Shown: positions 46,985 through 58,696, numbered from the stretch's first letter. The stretch: 64,000 nucleotides of DNA from Porticoccaceae bacterium (GCA_018069525.1 JAGPUQ010000002.1:124001-188000); one strand, 5' to 3'. Notes: generated from the sequence alone by a model not told the origin. Made by a program: numbers and translations.

Positions 46985-49624
46985 ATGGGTGAATTGATCG
47001 CGAAAGAAATCGTCCCGATAAATATCGAAGACGAGCTGCAAAAGTCGTACCTCGACTATGCCATGAGTGTCATTGTTGGCCGGGCATTGCCCGATGTGCG
47101 CGATGGCCTCAAGCCTGTGCATCGCCGAGTGCTGTATGCCATGAGCGTACTCAACAACGACTGGAACAAGGCTTACAAAAAGTCTGCTCGAGTGGTGGGC
47201 GACGTGATTGGTAAGTATCACCCCCACGGCGATTCCGCTGTGTACGATACCATTGTACGTATGGCGCAGCCGTTTTCACTGCGCTACATGTTGGTCGATG
47301 GCCAGGGTAACTTCGGCTCCATTGACGGCGATTCACCGGCGGCGATGCGTTACACTGAAATTCGCATGTCGAAGATTGCGCACGCTTTGCTCGCCGACCT
47401 CGATAGCGAAACCGTTAATTTCGTCCCCAACTACGATGAAACCGAAACCATTCCCGAGGTGATGCCGACCCGTGTGCCGAACTTATTGGTTAACGGTTCT
47501 TCGGGCATTGCGGTTGGTATGGCAACGAATATCCCGCCGCATAACCTGTCGGAAGTGATCGCCGCCTGTTTGGCACTTGTCGACAACCCAGATATTACTA
47601 TCGATGAGTTGATGGAATTTATTCCCGGCCCCGATTTCCCCACCGCCGGCATTATCAACGGTCGCGCTGGAATTTTGCTGGCTTACCGCACCGGTCGAGG
47701 CCGCATTTATGTGCGCGGTCGTGCTCGGGTTGAGCCTATGGAAAAAGGCGATCGTGAACGTATTGTGATTACCGAAATTCCCTACCAGTTGAATAAAACC
47801 CGCTTGCTAGAAAAAATTGCCGAACTAGTTAAAGAAAAGAAAATTGAAGGTATTTCCGAATTACGCGACGAGTCTGATAAAGATGGCTTGCGCGTGGTGG
47901 TTGAGCTCAAGCGCGGCGAAATGGGTGAGGTGATTTTGAATCAGCTCTACTCGCAAACGCAACTGGAAAGCGTGTTCGGCATTAATGTGGTCGCGCTGGT
48001 CAACGGCCAGCCGAAAACACTGAACCTCAAGCAATTGATCGAATGCTTTATTCGTCACCGTCGCGAAGTAGTGACGCGTCGTACCGTTTACCTGTTGCGC
48101 AAAGCCCGAGAGCGCGGCCACGTACTGGAAGGTTTAGCGATAGCCATTGCTAATATCGACGGCGTGATTGAAATGATTAAAGCCTCGCCGAATCCGACAG
48201 AAGCTCGCGAACGCTTAATGGCGCAAGCCTGGGGCGCGGCCGAGGTAATGCCGTTTCTCGAAGTTGCCGACGCCTGTCGCCCTAGTGATTTGGGCCCCGA
48301 GTTCGGTTTGCGCGATAACAGCTACTATTTGTCAGAAGCTCAGGCGCGAGCGATTCTGGAATTACGCCTGCATCGTTTAACCGGCATGGAGCATGAAAAG
48401 CTACTCGACGAATACCGTGAAAAACTCGTAGAAATCACTGATTATCTCGATATTCTGGGCGATCCCGAACGCTTGAAAACGGTAATTCGGGAAGAGCTTG
48501 CCGAGGTCGATGCGGACTTTGGCGATGAGCGTCGCACCGAAATTGTCGAATCAAAACTAGATTTAACCGTAGAGGACCTGATCCCTGAAGAAGAACGTGT
48601 GGTCACAGTTTCCCACGGCGGTTACGCCAAGAGCCAACCGCTGGATGACTACCAGGCTCAGAAGCGCGGTGGCACCGGTCGCTCGGCGACAGCGGTTAAA
48701 GACGAAGATTTTGTTGAGCACCTGCTGGTCGCTAACACTCACGACACCATTCTTTGTTTCACTAACGCGGGCAAGGTGTACTGGCTCAGAACTTTCCATA
48801 TTCCCGTAGCCAGTCGCACGGCCCGTGGTCGTCCGCTGGTGAACTTGTTGCCATTGGATGCAGACGAACGCGTCACCTCAATTCTTGCGATAAAAGAATA
48901 TCGAGATGATCAGTTTGTGTTTATGGCAACCTCAAGCGGTACGGTTAAAAAGACCGCTTTGACGGCGTTTTCACGACCGCGCAGCGTGGGTTTACGCGCG
49001 TTAGAGCTAGACGAAGGTGATCATTTAGTGGGCACGGCGCTGACTAATGGCGAGCAAGACGTGATGCTATTTTGTAGTTCTGGGAAATCCGTACGCTTTA
49101 ATGAAACCGACGTTCGCGCCATGGGCCGTACGGCTAAAGGCGTACGGGGCATTCGTATGCCCGAGAGCGAAACCATGATCTCGCTGATTATTCCGGCGGA
49201 AGAGCGCAGCATTCTTACCGTGAGCACTAACGGCTACGGCAAGCGTACCGATCTGGATGATTTCCCCGTTCACAAGCGCGGCGGGCAGGGCGTGATTGCC
49301 ATGCAAACCAGCGATCGTAACGGTGCCTTAGTCGGTGCAGTACAGGTTGCCGCTAACGATGAGATTATGTTGATTTCGGATCAGGGCACACTGGTGCGTA
49401 CACGCGTCGAAGAGATCTCGGTGCTAAGCCGTAACACTCAAGGTGTGCGGGTAATTAAAGTGCGCGATGCAGAAAACCTGGTTGGTGTGGTTGCTATCCG
49501 GGAAAGTGCTGAAGACCTTATAGAGCGCACGGAAGGAGAAAGTGTTCTTCCGGTTGAAAACAACGCTGATGAACAGGCCGGAGAGCAGACCGAAGAAAAT
49601 CAGGGCGAGAAGGACGACGGTTAA
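46985..49624 (+). CDS. gyrA: DNA gyrase subunit A
   Basis: This 879-residue subunit breaks and rejoins DNA in gyrase. The active-site Tyr is Y123 (AAMRYTE). The quinolone-resistance region reads HGDSAVYDT with Ser84 and Asp88, the sensitive-type residues (E. coli Ser83, Asp87). The C-terminal beta-pinwheel has the GyrA box QKRGGTG near 560 and several further repeats. The end is acidic. pheA follows 1 nt after the stop; serC, found between them in Pseudomonas, is absent. Confidence 0.97.
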   Translation: MGELIAKEIVPINIEDELQKSYLDYAMSVIVGRALPDVRDGLKPVHRRVLYAMSVLNNDWNKAYKKSARVVGDVIGKYHPHGDSAVYDTIVRMAQPFSLRYMLVDGQGNFGSIDGDSPAAMRYTEIRMSKIAHALLADLDSETVNFVPNYDETETIPEVMPTRVPNLLVNGSSGIAVGMATNIPPHNLSEVIAACLALVDNPDITIDELMEFIPGPDFPTAGIINGRAGILLAYRTGRGRIYVRGRARVEPMEKGDRERIVITEIPYQLNKTRLLEKIAELVKEKKIEGISELRDESDKDGLRVVVELKRGEMGEVILNQLYSQTQLESVFGINVVALVNGQPKTLNLKQLIECFIRHRREVVTRRTVYLLRKARERGHVLEGLAIAIANIDGVIEMIKASPNPTEARERLMAQAWGAAEVMPFLEVADACRPSDLGPEFGLRDNSYYLSEAQARAILELRLHRLTGMEHEKLLDEYREKLVEITDYLDILGDPERLKTVIREELAEVDADFGDERRTEIVESKLDLTVEDLIPEEERVVTVSHGGYAKSQPLDDYQAQKRGGTGRSATAVKDEDFVEHLLVANTHDTILCFTNAGKVYWLRTFHIPVASRTARGRPLVNLLPLDADERVTSILAIKEYRDDQFVFMATSSGTVKKTALTAFSRPRSVGLRALELDEGDHLVGTALTNGEQDVMLFCSSGKSVRFNETDVRAMGRTAKGVRGIRMPESETMISLIIPAEERSILTVSTNGYGKRTDLDDFPVHKRGGQGVIAMQTSDRNGALVGAVQVAANDEIMLISDQGTLVRTRVEEISVLSRNTQGVRVIKVRDAENLVGVVAIRESAEDLIERTEGESVLPVENNADEQAGEQTEENQGEKDDG

Positions 49625-49625
49625 G

Positions 49626-50711
49626 GTGGCTGACGAAAAACGATTAAGCGCTTTGCGCAAACAGATCGACGACATCGACAGTAAACTGTTGGAGCTGATC
49701 AGCGCCCGTGCTCAGTGTGCGAGCGAGGTTGCCGAGGTTAAAGGCGGCGATGCCGATGCGGTCTATTATCGTCCCGAGCGCGAAGCTCAAGTCTTACGTG
49801 CAGTGAAAGCCGCTAATCCCGGACCCTTGAGCGATGAAGAAATTGCACGCCTGTTTCGCGAAATTATGTCGGCGTGTCTGGCCCTGGAAAAACCCATAAC
49901 CGTGGCTTTTCTCGGCCCCGAAGGCACCTTCACTCAGGCCGCAGCTCTCAAACATTTCGGCCATTCCGCAATTTCTGCGCCACTGTCCGCGATCGACGAA
50001 GTGTTTCGCGAAGTCGCCTCGGGTGCCGCGAACTACGGTGTGGTGCCGGTAGAAAACTCAACCGAAGGCGTGGTCAATCATACTCTCGATAGTTTTCGCG
50101 AATCGACATTGAGTATTTGTGGCGAGGTGGAATTACGCATTCATCACCACCTATTAATAGGTCCCAATACCAGGCCAGATAATATTACGCGGGTGTACTC
50201 CCATCCTCAGTCGCTGGCGCAATGTCGCAAGTGGCTGGATGCCCACCTGCCCAATGTCGAGCGGGTGCCGTTAAACAGCAACGCCGAGGCCGCCAAGCGG
50301 GTTATTGGCGAGTGGAGTTCGGCGGCTATCGCAGGGGAAATGGCGGAAACTTTGTACGAGCTCACTCCGCTGTATCAAAATATTGAAGATGAACCGGACA
50401 ATGCCACCCGGTTTTTGATTATTGGGCGGGAGCCCGTACCGCCGAGTGGCGACGATAAATCCTCTATTATGGTATCGGTTAAAAACCAGCCGGGGGCTTT
50501 ATATACATTGCTGGAGCCGTTTCGCAAGCACGGTGTGGATTTAACTCGGGTGGAAACGCGGCCATCGCGCACCGCCACCTGGAGCTACGTATTTTTTATT
50601 GATCTTGTCGGTCACAGCGAAGATGACAACGTGCGTCTGGCGCTGGAAGAAATAGCCGCGGTGGTGGCCGAGCTGCGGGTGCTTGGCTCCTACCCGCGAG
50701 CCGTTCTTTAA
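49626..50711 (+). CDS. pheA: Chorismate mutase/prephenate dehydratase (P-protein)
   Basis: This is a 361-residue bifunctional protein from GTG 49626, just after the gyrA stop with AAGGA about 10 nt upstream. Domain 1 (1-90) is AroQ chorismate mutase, starting LSALRKQIDDID. Domain 2 (about 93-270) is prephenate dehydratase with FLGPEGTFTQAA and TRFLIIG. Domain 3 is an ACT domain with PGALYTLLEPF and VETRPSR for Phe feedback. The upstream ATG 49542 lies inside gyrA and is rejected. Confidence 0.94.
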   Translation: MADEKRLSALRKQIDDIDSKLLELISARAQCASEVAEVKGGDADAVYYRPEREAQVLRAVKAANPGPLSDEEIARLFREIMSACLALEKPITVAFLGPEGTFTQAAALKHFGHSAISAPLSAIDEVFREVASGAANYGVVPVENSTEGVVNHTLDSFRESTLSICGEVELRIHHHLLIGPNTRPDNITRVYSHPQSLAQCRKWLDAHLPNVERVPLNSNAEAAKRVIGEWSSAAIAGEMAETLYELTPLYQNIEDEPDNATRFLIIGREPVPPSGDDKSSIMVSVKNQPGALYTLLEPFRKHGVDLTRVETRPSRTATWSYVFFIDLVGHSEDDNVRLALEEIAAVVAELRVLGSYPRAVL

Positions 50712-50741
50712 TGCGATCCTTGATAGAGTAAGTTCTTGCTT

Positions 50742-52973
50742 ATGACACAAACAGATGAGTTGGGTCAGTCCCGCTTATTAGTGGTTGGTCTCGGTCTAAT
50801 TGGCGGGAGCCTTGCGCTGGCGGTCAAAGAACGAGGCTTGTGTCGCGAGGTGATCGGCTGTTCGCGCAGTGCGGAAACCCTGGCGCAGGCCTTAAAAAAT
50901 CGTGTGGTAGATCGGGTGGAAGCCGATTTAACCATGGCCCTTGGGCAATTAGGCGCTGGCGATATCGTGGTGATTTGCGTACCCACATTGACCGTGCCGA
51001 ATATTCTACAGGTGGTCAAAGACGCGACTTCCCCTGAAGTTACCATTACTGACGTGGCCAGCGTAAAAGGCAGCGTGGTGTCCAGCGTCGAAACTATTTA
51101 TGGCGGTATCCCGGCGCAGTTTGTGCCGGGCCATCCCATTGCTGGCTCTGAAAAAAGCGGCATTAATGCGGTGGTGGCTGACCTCTACCAGCACCACGAG
51201 GTGATTTTAACGCCACTGGAGCAGACCGGGGCGGATCATCTCGCTCGGGTGCGCGCGCTTTGGCAGGCCGTGGGTGCTCAGGTCAGTGAAATGCCCGCTG
51301 AGGTACACGACAAGGTGCTTTCGGCCACAAGTCATTTACCGCATCTACTGGCCTATACGCTAGTGGATACCCTGGCGGATATGGAAAAAAATCGCGAGAT
51401 TTTTCGCTATGCTGCGGGTGGTTTTCGAGATTTTACCCGCATTGCCGGCAGCGACCCGGTGATGTGGAAGGATATCGCACTGGCTAACGACACCGCCATT
51501 GTCGAGGTGTTGGATCAATTAAATACCAGGCTGGGTGATTTACGTGCAGCTATTTTGCGTGGCGACAGTGATCACCTGCTGGGGGTTTTTACCCGTGCTG
51601 GTGAAGCGCGGCGACATTTTCAGATTATGCAGGATCAAAAACCCTATATGAGTAGCACGGAACAAAGTATGGATTACCGCGTTGAACCTGGTGGTCGAAT
51701 GATGGGTGATATGCGCGTGCCCGGCGATAAATCGATCTCCCATCGTTCGATTATGCTGGGAGCCATTGCCGAGGGCGTGACGCGAGTTAGTCATTTTCTC
51801 GAGGGCGAAGATAGTCTGGCGACCTTGCAGGCGTTTCGCGATATGGGTGTGGTGATCGAAGGTCCAGATCACGGTCAGGTGCTGATTCACGGCGTCGGTT
51901 TACACGGTCTTAAACCCGCGCCGGGTGATGTTTATTTAGGTAATTCCGGAACCTCAATGCGTCTGCTGTCGGGCTTAATGGCGGGCCAGGCTTTCGATAG
52001 CACTCTAACGGGTGATGAATCGCTATCGCGACGCCCGATGCGGCGGGTATCTGTACCGCTGTCAGAGATGGGTGCGAAAATCGAAACTGGGGAGGGCGGT
52101 GTACCGCCAGTGAAAATTTCCGGTGGACAGCGCTTGCAGGGGCTGGATTACGCCATGCCGGTGGCCAGCGCCCAGGTGAAATCCAGTGTGTTGTTGGCAG
52201 GTTTGTACGCGGAAGGTGAAACCAGCGTGGTGGAACCCGCACCGACTCGGGATCATACCGAGCGCATGTTGCAGGGTTTTCAGTACCCGGTGAAGCGAGA
52301 GGGGAATCGGGTCAGTATTACTGGTGGCCATACGCTTACCGCCTGTGATATTGAGGTGCCAGGGGATATATCCTCCGCAGCCTTTTTTATGGTGGCCGCA
52401 AGTATTGCGCCCGATTCTGATCTCACCTTACGCGCGGTCGGCGTTAATCCTACCCGTATTGGTGTGGTGAATATTTTACGCGCCATGGGTGCGAATATTG
52501 CTTTGCTTAATGAGCGAGATGTCGGTGGCGAACCGGTGGCAGATATTCGGGTGCGTTATGCACCGTTGCAGGGCATTCATATCCCGGAAGACCAGGTACC
52601 CCTGGCAATTGATGAATTCCCGGCCATTTTTATTGCCGCCGCCTGCGCTGAAGGGCTGACAGTATTAACCGGGGCCGAAGAGCTGCGGGTTAAAGAAAGT
52701 GATCGTATTCAAGCCATGGCGGATGGTTTGGTGAGTCTAGGAGTTGATGCTACAGCCACCGATGACGGTATTCATATCGTGGGTGGTCGTATACAAGGCG
52801 GCAAGGTGGATAGTCTGGGTGACCACCGCATTGCTATGTCATTTGCCATTGCCGGATTGCGGGCCGAAGGGCCGATTAAGATCCGTGATTGTAATAACGT
52901 AGCTACCTCCTTTCCCAATTTTTTAGAGTTAGCCAGTGCCAGCGGTCTGGCACTCTCTGAGGTAACAAGATGA
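50742..52973 (+). CDS. tyrA-aroA: Fused prephenate dehydrogenase / EPSP synthase
   Basis: This is a 743-residue fusion. Residues 1-300 are cyclohexadienyl/prephenate dehydrogenase with [15 protein letters not shown] and [11 protein letters not shown]. Residues about 315-743 are 5-enolpyruvylshikimate-3-phosphate synthase with [33 protein letters not shown], and [11 protein letters not shown]. The same fusion is known in Pseudomonas. The shikimate and tyrosine steps are thereby linked. hisC, which lies before it in Pseudomonas, is missing. cmk overlaps its stop by 4 nt. Confidence 0.95.
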   Translation: MTQTDELGQSRLLVVGLGLIGGSLALAVKERGLCREVIGCSRSAETLAQALKNRVVDRVEADLTMALGQLGAGDIVVICVPTLTVPNILQVVKDATSPEVTITDVASVKGSVVSSVETIYGGIPAQFVPGHPIAGSEKSGINAVVADLYQHHEVILTPLEQTGADHLARVRALWQAVGAQVSEMPAEVHDKVLSATSHLPHLLAYTLVDTLADMEKNREIFRYAAGGFRDFTRIAGSDPVMWKDIALANDTAIVEVLDQLNTRLGDLRAAILRGDSDHLLGVFTRAGEARRHFQIMQDQKPYMSSTEQSMDYRVEPGGRMMGDMRVPGDKSISHRSIMLGAIAEGVTRVSHFLEGEDSLATLQAFRDMGVVIEGPDHGQVLIHGVGLHGLKPAPGDVYLGNSGTSMRLLSGLMAGQAFDSTLTGDESLSRRPMRRVSVPLSEMGAKIETGEGGVPPVKISGGQRLQGLDYAMPVASAQVKSSVLLAGLYAEGETSVVEPAPTRDHTERMLQGFQYPVKREGNRVSITGGHTLTACDIEVPGDISSAAFFMVAASIAPDSDLTLRAVGVNPTRIGVVNILRAMGANIALLNERDVGGEPVADIRVRYAPLQGIHIPEDQVPLAIDEFPAIFIAAACAEGLTVLTGAEELRVKESDRIQAMADGLVSLGVDATATDDGIHIVGGRIQGGKVDSLGDHRIAMSFAIAGLRAEGPIKIRDCNNVATSFPNFLELASASGLALSEVTR

Positions 52974-53671
52974 CCAACAAAGCTATACCAATTGTGACCA
53001 TTGATGGGCCTAGCGGGTCGGGCAAAGGCACTATGAGTATGATGCTGGCGCGCAAGTTGGGCTTCCACTATCTCGATAGCGGGGCGCTGTATCGCTTGTT
53101 AGCACTGGCGGCCAGTCGTCACAAGGTTGCCCTCGATAACATTGAAGGCCTCGCCGTGCTGGCTGGGCATATGGATATTACCTTCGCCATGAAAGCCGAT
53201 AATGGAGCACCGCAAATTATTTTGGAAGGCGAAGACGTTTCCACTCAAATTCGCGCCGAGGAAATTGGTCTGCTGGCCTCCAAAGTAGCCGCAATTCCCG
53301 AAGTGCGCGCTGCTTTATTGCAACGTCAGCACGCGTTTGCTGCAAAGCCAGGCTTGATCGCCGACGGACGTGATATGGGTACCGTGGTTTTCCCCTCGGC
53401 TCAGGTCAAAATCTTCCTCACGGCAGGTGCCGACGAGCGCGCCAAAAGACGCTATAAGCAGTTGATTGAAAAGGGAGAAAATGTTAATCTCCCGGCGCTT
53501 ATCGACTCGGTCAGAGAGCGTGACGAGCGGGACAGTCAGCGTGCGGTTTCACCTTTGGTGCCGGCGCCAGACGCCCATCAGATTGATTCAACGGATCTGT
53601 CTATCGAGGAAGTTCTACAACTTATCCTCGATTTGGTGCAGCCGATCAATGTGGAAGCGGCCGCGGGGTGA
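52970..53671 (+). CDS. cmk: Cytidylate kinase
   Basis: This 233-residue enzyme phosphorylates CMP and dCMP with ATP. The P-loop [11 protein letters not shown] is at 10-20; [23 protein letters not shown] and [11 protein letters not shown] follow in family order. ATG overlaps the aroA stop as ATGA. It is followed by rpsA, the usual pairing in Proteobacteria. Length is typical (227 in E. coli). Confidence 0.96.
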   Translation: MTNKAIPIVTIDGPSGSGKGTMSMMLARKLGFHYLDSGALYRLLALAASRHKVALDNIEGLAVLAGHMDITFAMKADNGAPQIILEGEDVSTQIRAEEIGLLASKVAAIPEVRAALLQRQHAFAAKPGLIADGRDMGTVVFPSAQVKIFLTAGADERAKRRYKQLIEKGENVNLPALIDSVRERDERDSQRAVSPLVPAPDAHQIDSTDLSIEEVLQLILDLVQPINVEAAAG

Positions 53672-53733
53672 AGTAAGCCGAGTTTAAAAGAGGCCGGCAC
53701 CTGGGGCTCGTGAGTTAAGAAAAGTGAAATCTT

Positions 53734-53767
53734 AAACGTCATTAGTTAGTTAAGAAGTTAGACGTTT
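53734..53767. repeat. Inverted repeat in the cmk–rpsA gap
   Basis: AAACGTC (53734-53740) and GACGTTT (53761-53767) with a 20-nt loop. It is upstream of the rpsA promoter; it could be the 3' end structure of the cmk transcript. Confidence 0.35.
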
Positions 53768-53819
53768 GGGAACGCAGCTTAAAGATTTTTTGGAGAGTGG
53801 CGGTCTATTTTGGGCCAGA

Positions 53820-53848
53820 TTGACGAGATCGTTACTCAATTTTAGAAC
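53820..53848 (+). promoter_or_regulatory. Sigma-70 promoter for rpsA
   Basis: TTGACG (53820-53825), exactly 17 nt, TAGAAC (53843-53848), about 100 nt before the rpsA ATG. The leader is of the size in which S1 autogenous control is known in other species. Confidence 0.6.
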
Positions 53849-53950
53849 CAACCTGTGATACTGGCATCACAGCGCGCAGACGCCTAACTGAACACAATAC
53901 TCAGTTAACGCCGACCCGCTAGTTGAATTGATAGTACGAGAACTAAAGTA

Positions 53951-55642
53951 ATGACTGAGAATTTTGCCGAGTTATTTGAAGAAAGCTTAAAAAGCGTTGA
54001 AATGAAACCTGGAACGATTGTTACCGGGGTTGTTATCGACGTCGATAAGGATTGGGTCACCGTGCACGCCGGTCTTAAATCCGAGGGTGTTATCGCGCTG
54101 AGTGAATTTGCCGATGACAACGGTGCTATTACCGTCGCTATAGGCGACGAAGTGCAGGTAGCTCTTGAAGCGGTGGAAGATGGCTTTGGTGCCACTCGCC
54201 TGAGCCGTGAAAAAGCGCGTCGCGCAGAGTCCTGGATAGAGCTCGAAAATGCTCAAACCGAAGGCAAAATTGTTACTGGTATGATCAGTGGCAAGGTGAA
54301 AGGCGGCTTTACGGTCGATATTAATGGGGTACGGGCATTTTTGCCGGGTTCACTGGTCGATGTACGACCAATGCGCGAAACCACGCATCTGGAAGACAAA
54401 GAACTCGAATTTAAAGTTATCAAGCTGGACCAAAAACGCAACAACGTTGTGGTATCGCGTCGCGCGGTAATGGAAGCAGCCAATAGTGTTGAGCGCGAAC
54501 AGTTGCTTGAGCAACTCGACGAAGGCGTGGTCATGAAGGGTATCGTTAAGAACCTGACCGACTACGGTGCTTTTGTTGATATGGGTGGTATCGACGGTCT
54601 GTTGCACATCACTGATATGTCCTGGAAGCGCGTTAAGCATCCTAGCGAAGTGGTTGAGGTTGGCGACGAAATCGAGGTTAAGATCCTCAAGTTTGATCGC
54701 GAACGCAATCGCGTCTCGTTGGGCTTGAAGCAGCTTGGCGAAGATCCCTGGAGCGACATTATTGGTCGTTATCCACGCAATACCCGCATCACTGCGGTAA
54801 TCACTAACTTGACTGACTACGGCTGTTTCGCCGAGTTGGAAGACGGCGTTGAAGGTTTGGTCCACGTTTCTGAAATGGATTGGACTAACAAAAATATCCA
54901 CCCCTCGAAAATGGTTCAAGTGGGCGATAAAGTTGAAGTCATGGTGCTCGATATCGACGAAGAACGTCGTCGTATCTCACTAGGCATGAAACAGTGTCTG
55001 GCTAACCCCTGGGACGAGTTTGGTACGCATCACTCCAAAGGTGATCTTATCAAGGGTAATATCAAATCCATTACTGATTTTGGTATTTTCATCGGTCTCG
55101 ACGGTGGTATTGATGGCCTGGTTCATCTCTCCGATATTTCCTGGAGTGAAGAAGGCGAAGAAGCCGTTCGTGGTTACAATAAGGGCGATGAGCTGGAAAC
55201 CGTTATTCTTGCAGTCGATCCTGAGCGTGAGCGTATCTCTCTCGGCATTAAGCAAATGGCCAACGACCCGTTCTCAAACTACCTTGCCGAAAATGACAAG
55301 GGCAGTGTGGTGAAGGGTAAGGTAATTGCCGTCGATGCTAAATCAGCTACGCTTGAATTGGCTGAAGGTATTGAAGCAACTCTGAAAGCATCTGAAATTT
55401 CGCGAGATCGAGTTGAAGATGTACGCAACGTTTACTCTATAGATGCAGAAGTCGAAGCTCTGGTTATTAGTACTGATCGCAAAAAACGCGTTATCAATCT
55501 GTCGGTCAAAGCTTTGGAAAATGCGGAAGAAAGAGCAGCTATTCAGAACCATCGCGATAAGGAACCTGAAGTGGTATCCAGCAGTCCTAATACGACTATT
55601 GGTGATCTTATCCGCGCACAAATGGACAGCTCGGACAAGTAA
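53951..55642 (+). CDS. rpsA: 30S ribosomal protein S1
   Basis: This 563-residue protein has six S1 RNA-binding repeats. The first two bind the ribosome; later ones carry clear copies such as [25 protein letters not shown] and [23 protein letters not shown] (quoted in part). S1 unwinds mRNA and helps initiation at weak ribosome sites, of which there are several in this window. ihfB follows 50 nt later, an order conserved in Proteobacteria. Confidence 0.97.
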   Translation: MTENFAELFEESLKSVEMKPGTIVTGVVIDVDKDWVTVHAGLKSEGVIALSEFADDNGAITVAIGDEVQVALEAVEDGFGATRLSREKARRAESWIELENAQTEGKIVTGMISGKVKGGFTVDINGVRAFLPGSLVDVRPMRETTHLEDKELEFKVIKLDQKRNNVVVSRRAVMEAANSVEREQLLEQLDEGVVMKGIVKNLTDYGAFVDMGGIDGLLHITDMSWKRVKHPSEVVEVGDEIEVKILKFDRERNRVSLGLKQLGEDPWSDIIGRYPRNTRITAVITNLTDYGCFAELEDGVEGLVHVSEMDWTNKNIHPSKMVQVGDKVEVMVLDIDEERRRISLGMKQCLANPWDEFGTHHSKGDLIKGNIKSITDFGIFIGLDGGIDGLVHLSDISWSEEGEEAVRGYNKGDELETVILAVDPERERISLGIKQMANDPFSNYLAENDKGSVVKGKVIAVDAKSATLELAEGIEATLKASEISRDRVEDVRNVYSIDAEVEALVISTDRKKRVINLSVKALENAEERAAIQNHRDKEPEVVSSSPNTTIGDLIRAQMDSSDK

Positions 55643-55692
55643 TTAAATAGCCGCAGCGTAGGTATAAGCGTGCGCGGTATGGGTGACAGAAA

Positions 55693-55986
55693 ATGACAAA
55701 ATCAGAGTTAATTGAACGGATCGCAATGAACCAGGATCAGCTACCGCCAAAAGATGTTGAGTTGGCAGTTAAGATGATGCTGGATTCTATGACGAAGGCG
55801 CTGACGAATAATCAACGCATTGAGATTCGGGGTTTTGGCAGTTTCTGTCTCCATTATCGCGCTCCACGTATTGGACGCAACCCTAAATCGGGCACTACTG
55901 TGGAGTTACCTGGTAAATACGTACCACATTTTAAGCCTGGCAAGGAGCTGCGTGAGCGGGTAAATGCTTCTCTTACAAAAGCGTGA
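55693..55986 (+). CDS. ihfB: Integration host factor beta subunit
   Basis: This 97-residue DNA-bending protein has [11 protein letters not shown] at the start, [20 protein letters not shown] with the beta-arm Arg/Pro motif, and [15 protein letters not shown] at the end. The position after rpsA identifies IhfB rather than HU or IhfA. It bends DNA in recombination, replication and transcription control. Confidence 0.96.
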   Translation: MTKSELIERIAMNQDQLPPKDVELAVKMMLDSMTKALTNNQRIEIRGFGSFCLHYRAPRIGRNPKSGTTVELPGKYVPHFKPGKELRERVNASLTKA

Positions 55987-56021
55987 TTTTCTTATCCAGG
56001 GAATAGGTTCGGGGAGAACAT

Positions 56022-56297
56022 GTGAAACGTATTAAACTAATTTTTTTAGTTATTATATTAATTATCTGTGCACTGGCTGGTATCTGGTTTGTGCAAGATA
56101 ACCCGGCCTTAACGGGACTGACTGTATTCGGATTTAGCGTTGGGCCCCTACCTTTGGGTGTTTGGCTGGTTGCTACTTTTTTTGTTGGTGTCTTGTTGGC
56201 TTTGTTCGCCACTAGCGTACCTGTTGCTAGAGCCAGGCGAAAAAACAAGCGTTTGGAAAAAGAATTGAATCGCCTTAAATCCTCCGTTCCGGCATAG
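56022..56297 (+). CDS. lapA: LapA domain (DUF1049) inner-membrane protein
   Basis: This 91-residue protein starts with GTG (56022). Two hydrophobic helices (about 4-22 and 42-65) and a basic C-terminal coiled part (RARRKNKRLEKELNRLK) give the LapA layout. LapA with LapB helps regulate lipopolysaccharide synthesis in E. coli; lapB is not adjacent here. It lies 35 nt after ihfB and is likely co-transcribed. Confidence 0.82.
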   Translation: MKRIKLIFLVIILIICALAGIWFVQDNPALTGLTVFGFSVGPLPLGVWLVATFFVGVLLALFATSVPVARARRKNKRLEKELNRLKSSVPA

Positions 56298-56607
56298 GTT
56301 TTATCCTCGCTAAGCACCCCTCAATGTCGTCCATACCTTCCAGCTAGTATTTCCCTAAAATGCAAATGTGCTCTGTCACTATTACGTTCTGTAGGTCTTT
56401 GTAGGTCTTTGTAGGCCATGTGGAAGTGCAGATGTGCGCTTTTCTTCGGGTTTAATACTAAAAAATCTGACAGAGTAATCCTTGCTGCCGCAGAAGAAAT
56501 ATAAGATTATCGCTTCGTCGAAGGGATTTCGACATGGTTTTGGCCTCTTTTCTTAAAGGCCATTTTTCACTGACAAGGATCGCCTTATCGGGCGAAAGGA
56601 GTTTAAT
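56298..56607. other. Gap between lapA and the ComEA-like gene
   Basis: This 310-bp gap has no credible ORF. It contains GTAGGTCTTT twice in tandem (56391-56410) with a partial third copy, and a terminator-like hairpin listed separately. Confidence 0.5.
56541..56567 (+). terminator. Terminator-like hairpin before the ComEA-like gene
   Basis: TGGCCT (56541-56546) and AGGCCA (56557-56562) around a 10-nt loop, followed by TTTTT. It could end the rpsA–ihfB–lapA unit. Confidence 0.45.
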
Positions 56608-56937
56608 ATGAAATATTTTACCGCCCTTCGGGGTATTTTGTTGGCGTTGACACTGCTATCCGCGCCTATCGTTTCGTTTGCCGCCTCGCCTGCAGAGGCC
56701 GCGGCTAAGTCCAGCGCACTGGCAACAAGTCAAAAAAGTGAGGCTGGGGTTAATATCAACACGGCTAGTGCCGAAGAGCTGGCCAGCACCTTGGTTGGCG
56801 TTGGACCTAAGCTTGCTCAGGCTATCATCGATTATCGTGAAGCCAATGGCGTGTTTGGGGATAAAGCGCAGTTAATGGAAGTTAAGGGTATTGGTGATTC
56901 GGTCTTTAATAAAAACAAAACCAGAATCAGCCTGTAA
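56608..56937 (+). CDS. ComEA-like helix-hairpin-helix protein
   Basis: This 109-residue secreted protein has a signal peptide with cleavage near SFAAS (about 26). A short linker is followed by a tandem helix-hairpin-helix domain: NINTASAEELASTLVGVGPKLAQAI, then LMEVKGIGDSVFNKNKTRISL (in part). It lies in the ComEA family of periplasmic DNA-binding proteins used in DNA uptake. AAAGGAG lies 6 nt before the ATG. A natural transformation role is inferred only from the family. Confidence 0.88.
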   Translation: MKYFTALRGILLALTLLSAPIVSFAASPAEAAAKSSALATSQKSEAGVNINTASAEELASTLVGVGPKLAQAIIDYREANGVFGDKAQLMEVKGIGDSVFNKNKTRISL

Positions 56938-57434
56938 TTCGATAATACCCAGTAGTTTATTATGTAGCGTCGCACGATATTCTGCAGTCGGTTGTTTCTC
57001 CGAGTAAGCAGTTTGCGGAACCATCGTGTTTGACGCAGTTTTATATCAGATGTAAATATAGAATCAGGTCTAAACTTCGACGCAATGTTGAGATTTTCCC
57101 CGGTCTGTTTGTCCCTTTCCCCGCCTAGAATATCAGTCAAGTAAAACCCACAGTTAAAGTCAGCATCTTCTGGTTCTTCTTTAGTATCCCCCAGTATCCC
57201 CCAGTATCCCACTTACATGTTCTACCTACATGCTGGTGTTAATGCCAGCAGCCCACGCTTAGGGTATGCTTAGTCTTTATTTATATCGAGTCGCCAGGGC
57301 AGAAAACTAGCTGACACCCACCTGGATTCCCTTAACGGTTTGCTTTGATCCGGCTGGGCAGCAACTTCGCGAACGATAACGGGTTTTTGACAATATTCTT
57401 ACGCTTTTCCAATTAATCACTTCAGGAGTTTGTT
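56938..57434. other. 497-bp gap before the second acyl-CoA dehydrogenase
   Basis: There is no gene that I can support. A minus-strand frame (56832-57212) overlaps the ComEA-like gene and starts inside a tandem repeat; its composition is not protein-like. The gap holds a 3 x 10-bp repeat and a ribosome site (CAGGAG) before the next gene. Confidence 0.45.
57183..57212. repeat. Tandem repeat, 3 x 10 bp
   Basis: AGTATCCCCC at 57183-57192 and 57193-57202, then AGTATCCCAC at 57203-57212. Confidence 0.95.
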
Positions 57435-58637
57435 ATGGATTTTAATTATTCGGATAAGGTTCGCGAGCTGCAATTACGTGTTCAGAACTTTATGGATGTG
57501 CATATTTCCCCGAATGAGGCCTTGTTCTACCAGCAATTGGACGAGGGTGGGCGCTGGTGTACGCCACCCATTCTCGATGAGTTAAAGGCCAGGGCTAAGG
57601 AGGAAGGCTTGTGGAATTTGTTTCTGCCGGAGAGCGAGCAGGGTGCCGGGCTGACTAATCTTGAGTATGCCCCTTTATGCGAAATTATGGGTAAATCCAA
57701 ATGGGCGTCGGAAGTGTTCAATTGCTCGGCTCCCGACACCGGTAATATGGAGACCATCGAGCGCTATGGTTCTCAGGAGCAAAAAGACCGTTGGCTCGAA
57801 CCTCTATTACAGGGGGAAATACGCTCGGCATTTTGTATGACCGAGCCTCAGGTGGCATCCTCCGATGCGACCAATATTGAAACTCGCATCGAGCGCGATG
57901 GTGACGAATACGTGATTAATGGCCTGAAATGGTTTTCTTCCGGTGTTCACGAACCCCGGTGCAAAATCTTAATCGTGATGGGTAAGACCGATCCAGACGC
58001 TGCTCGGCACGTACAGCAATCGATGATTTTGGTTGAACCCAATACCCCCGGTATTACCGTGAAACGCTGGACTCCGGTATTCGGTTACGACGATGCGCCC
58101 CACGGCCATGCAGAAGTCGAATTTAAGGATGTGCGTGTTCCGGCTAGTAATATGTTGCTGGGCGAGGGCAGAGGTTTTGAAATCGCCCAGGGCCGTCTTG
58201 GCCCCGGTCGAATTCACCACTGCATGAGAGTTATCGGCGTTGCCGAGCGCGCCCTGGAATATATGTGCACCCGTGCGCTGAACCGCGTTGCCTTTGGTAA
58301 GACTCTGGCCGAGCAATCAATCTGGCTTGAACGTATTGCCGATGCCCGCATTAATATCGAACAGGCGCGCCTGTTGACTCTCAAAGCGGCCTATATGATG
58401 GACACGGTGGGTAATAAAGTCGCTCGCATGGAAATCGCCATGATCAAAGTCGCCGCTCCGAATATGGCGTTAGCGATTATTGACGATGCCATTCAGGCTT
58501 ACGGTGCTTGCGGTGTTACCGAGGATGTTGGCCTGGCGAGAGCCTGGGCGCACACCCGTATTCTGCGTATTGCCGATGGCCCGGACGAAGTTCATCGCAA
58601 TCAGATAGCGCGCTTAGAATTGAAAAAGTACCGATAG
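57435..58637 (+). CDS. Acyl-CoA dehydrogenase, ACAD10/11-like
   Basis: This is a 400-residue flavoprotein. FAD/substrate motifs are [15 protein letters not shown], then [13 protein letters not shown], and the C-terminal [18 protein letters not shown]. The N-terminal region with [12 protein letters not shown] and this C-terminal signature place it in the ACAD10/11-like branch, whose members act on long or branched (some 4-hydroxy) acyl-CoAs. It is monocistronic with a strong terminator. It could be part of fatty-acid or alicyclic catabolism, but nothing nearby specifies it. Confidence 0.85.
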   Translation: MDFNYSDKVRELQLRVQNFMDVHISPNEALFYQQLDEGGRWCTPPILDELKARAKEEGLWNLFLPESEQGAGLTNLEYAPLCEIMGKSKWASEVFNCSAPDTGNMETIERYGSQEQKDRWLEPLLQGEIRSAFCMTEPQVASSDATNIETRIERDGDEYVINGLKWFSSGVHEPRCKILIVMGKTDPDAARHVQQSMILVEPNTPGITVKRWTPVFGYDDAPHGHAEVEFKDVRVPASNMLLGEGRGFEIAQGRLGPGRIHHCMRVIGVAERALEYMCTRALNRVAFGKTLAEQSIWLERIADARINIEQARLLTLKAAYMMDTVGNKVARMEIAMIKVAAPNMALAIIDDAIQAYGACGVTEDVGLARAWAHTRILRIADGPDEVHRNQIARLELKKYR

Positions 58638-58696
58638 CAATTCAATAAATCCACCTTTATAGTTTCAGGTAATCTGAGTTATAAATTAAGTTGTAT

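Noticed and set aside
49542-49625. Upstream start of pheA inside gyrA
   Set aside because: The added residues are the out-of-frame reading of the gyrA tail; chorismate mutase homology begins after GTG 49626.
56832-57212. 126-codon minus-strand frame after the ComEA-like gene
   Set aside because: It begins inside a 10-bp tandem repeat, overlaps the comEA-like coding region and has no protein-like pattern.
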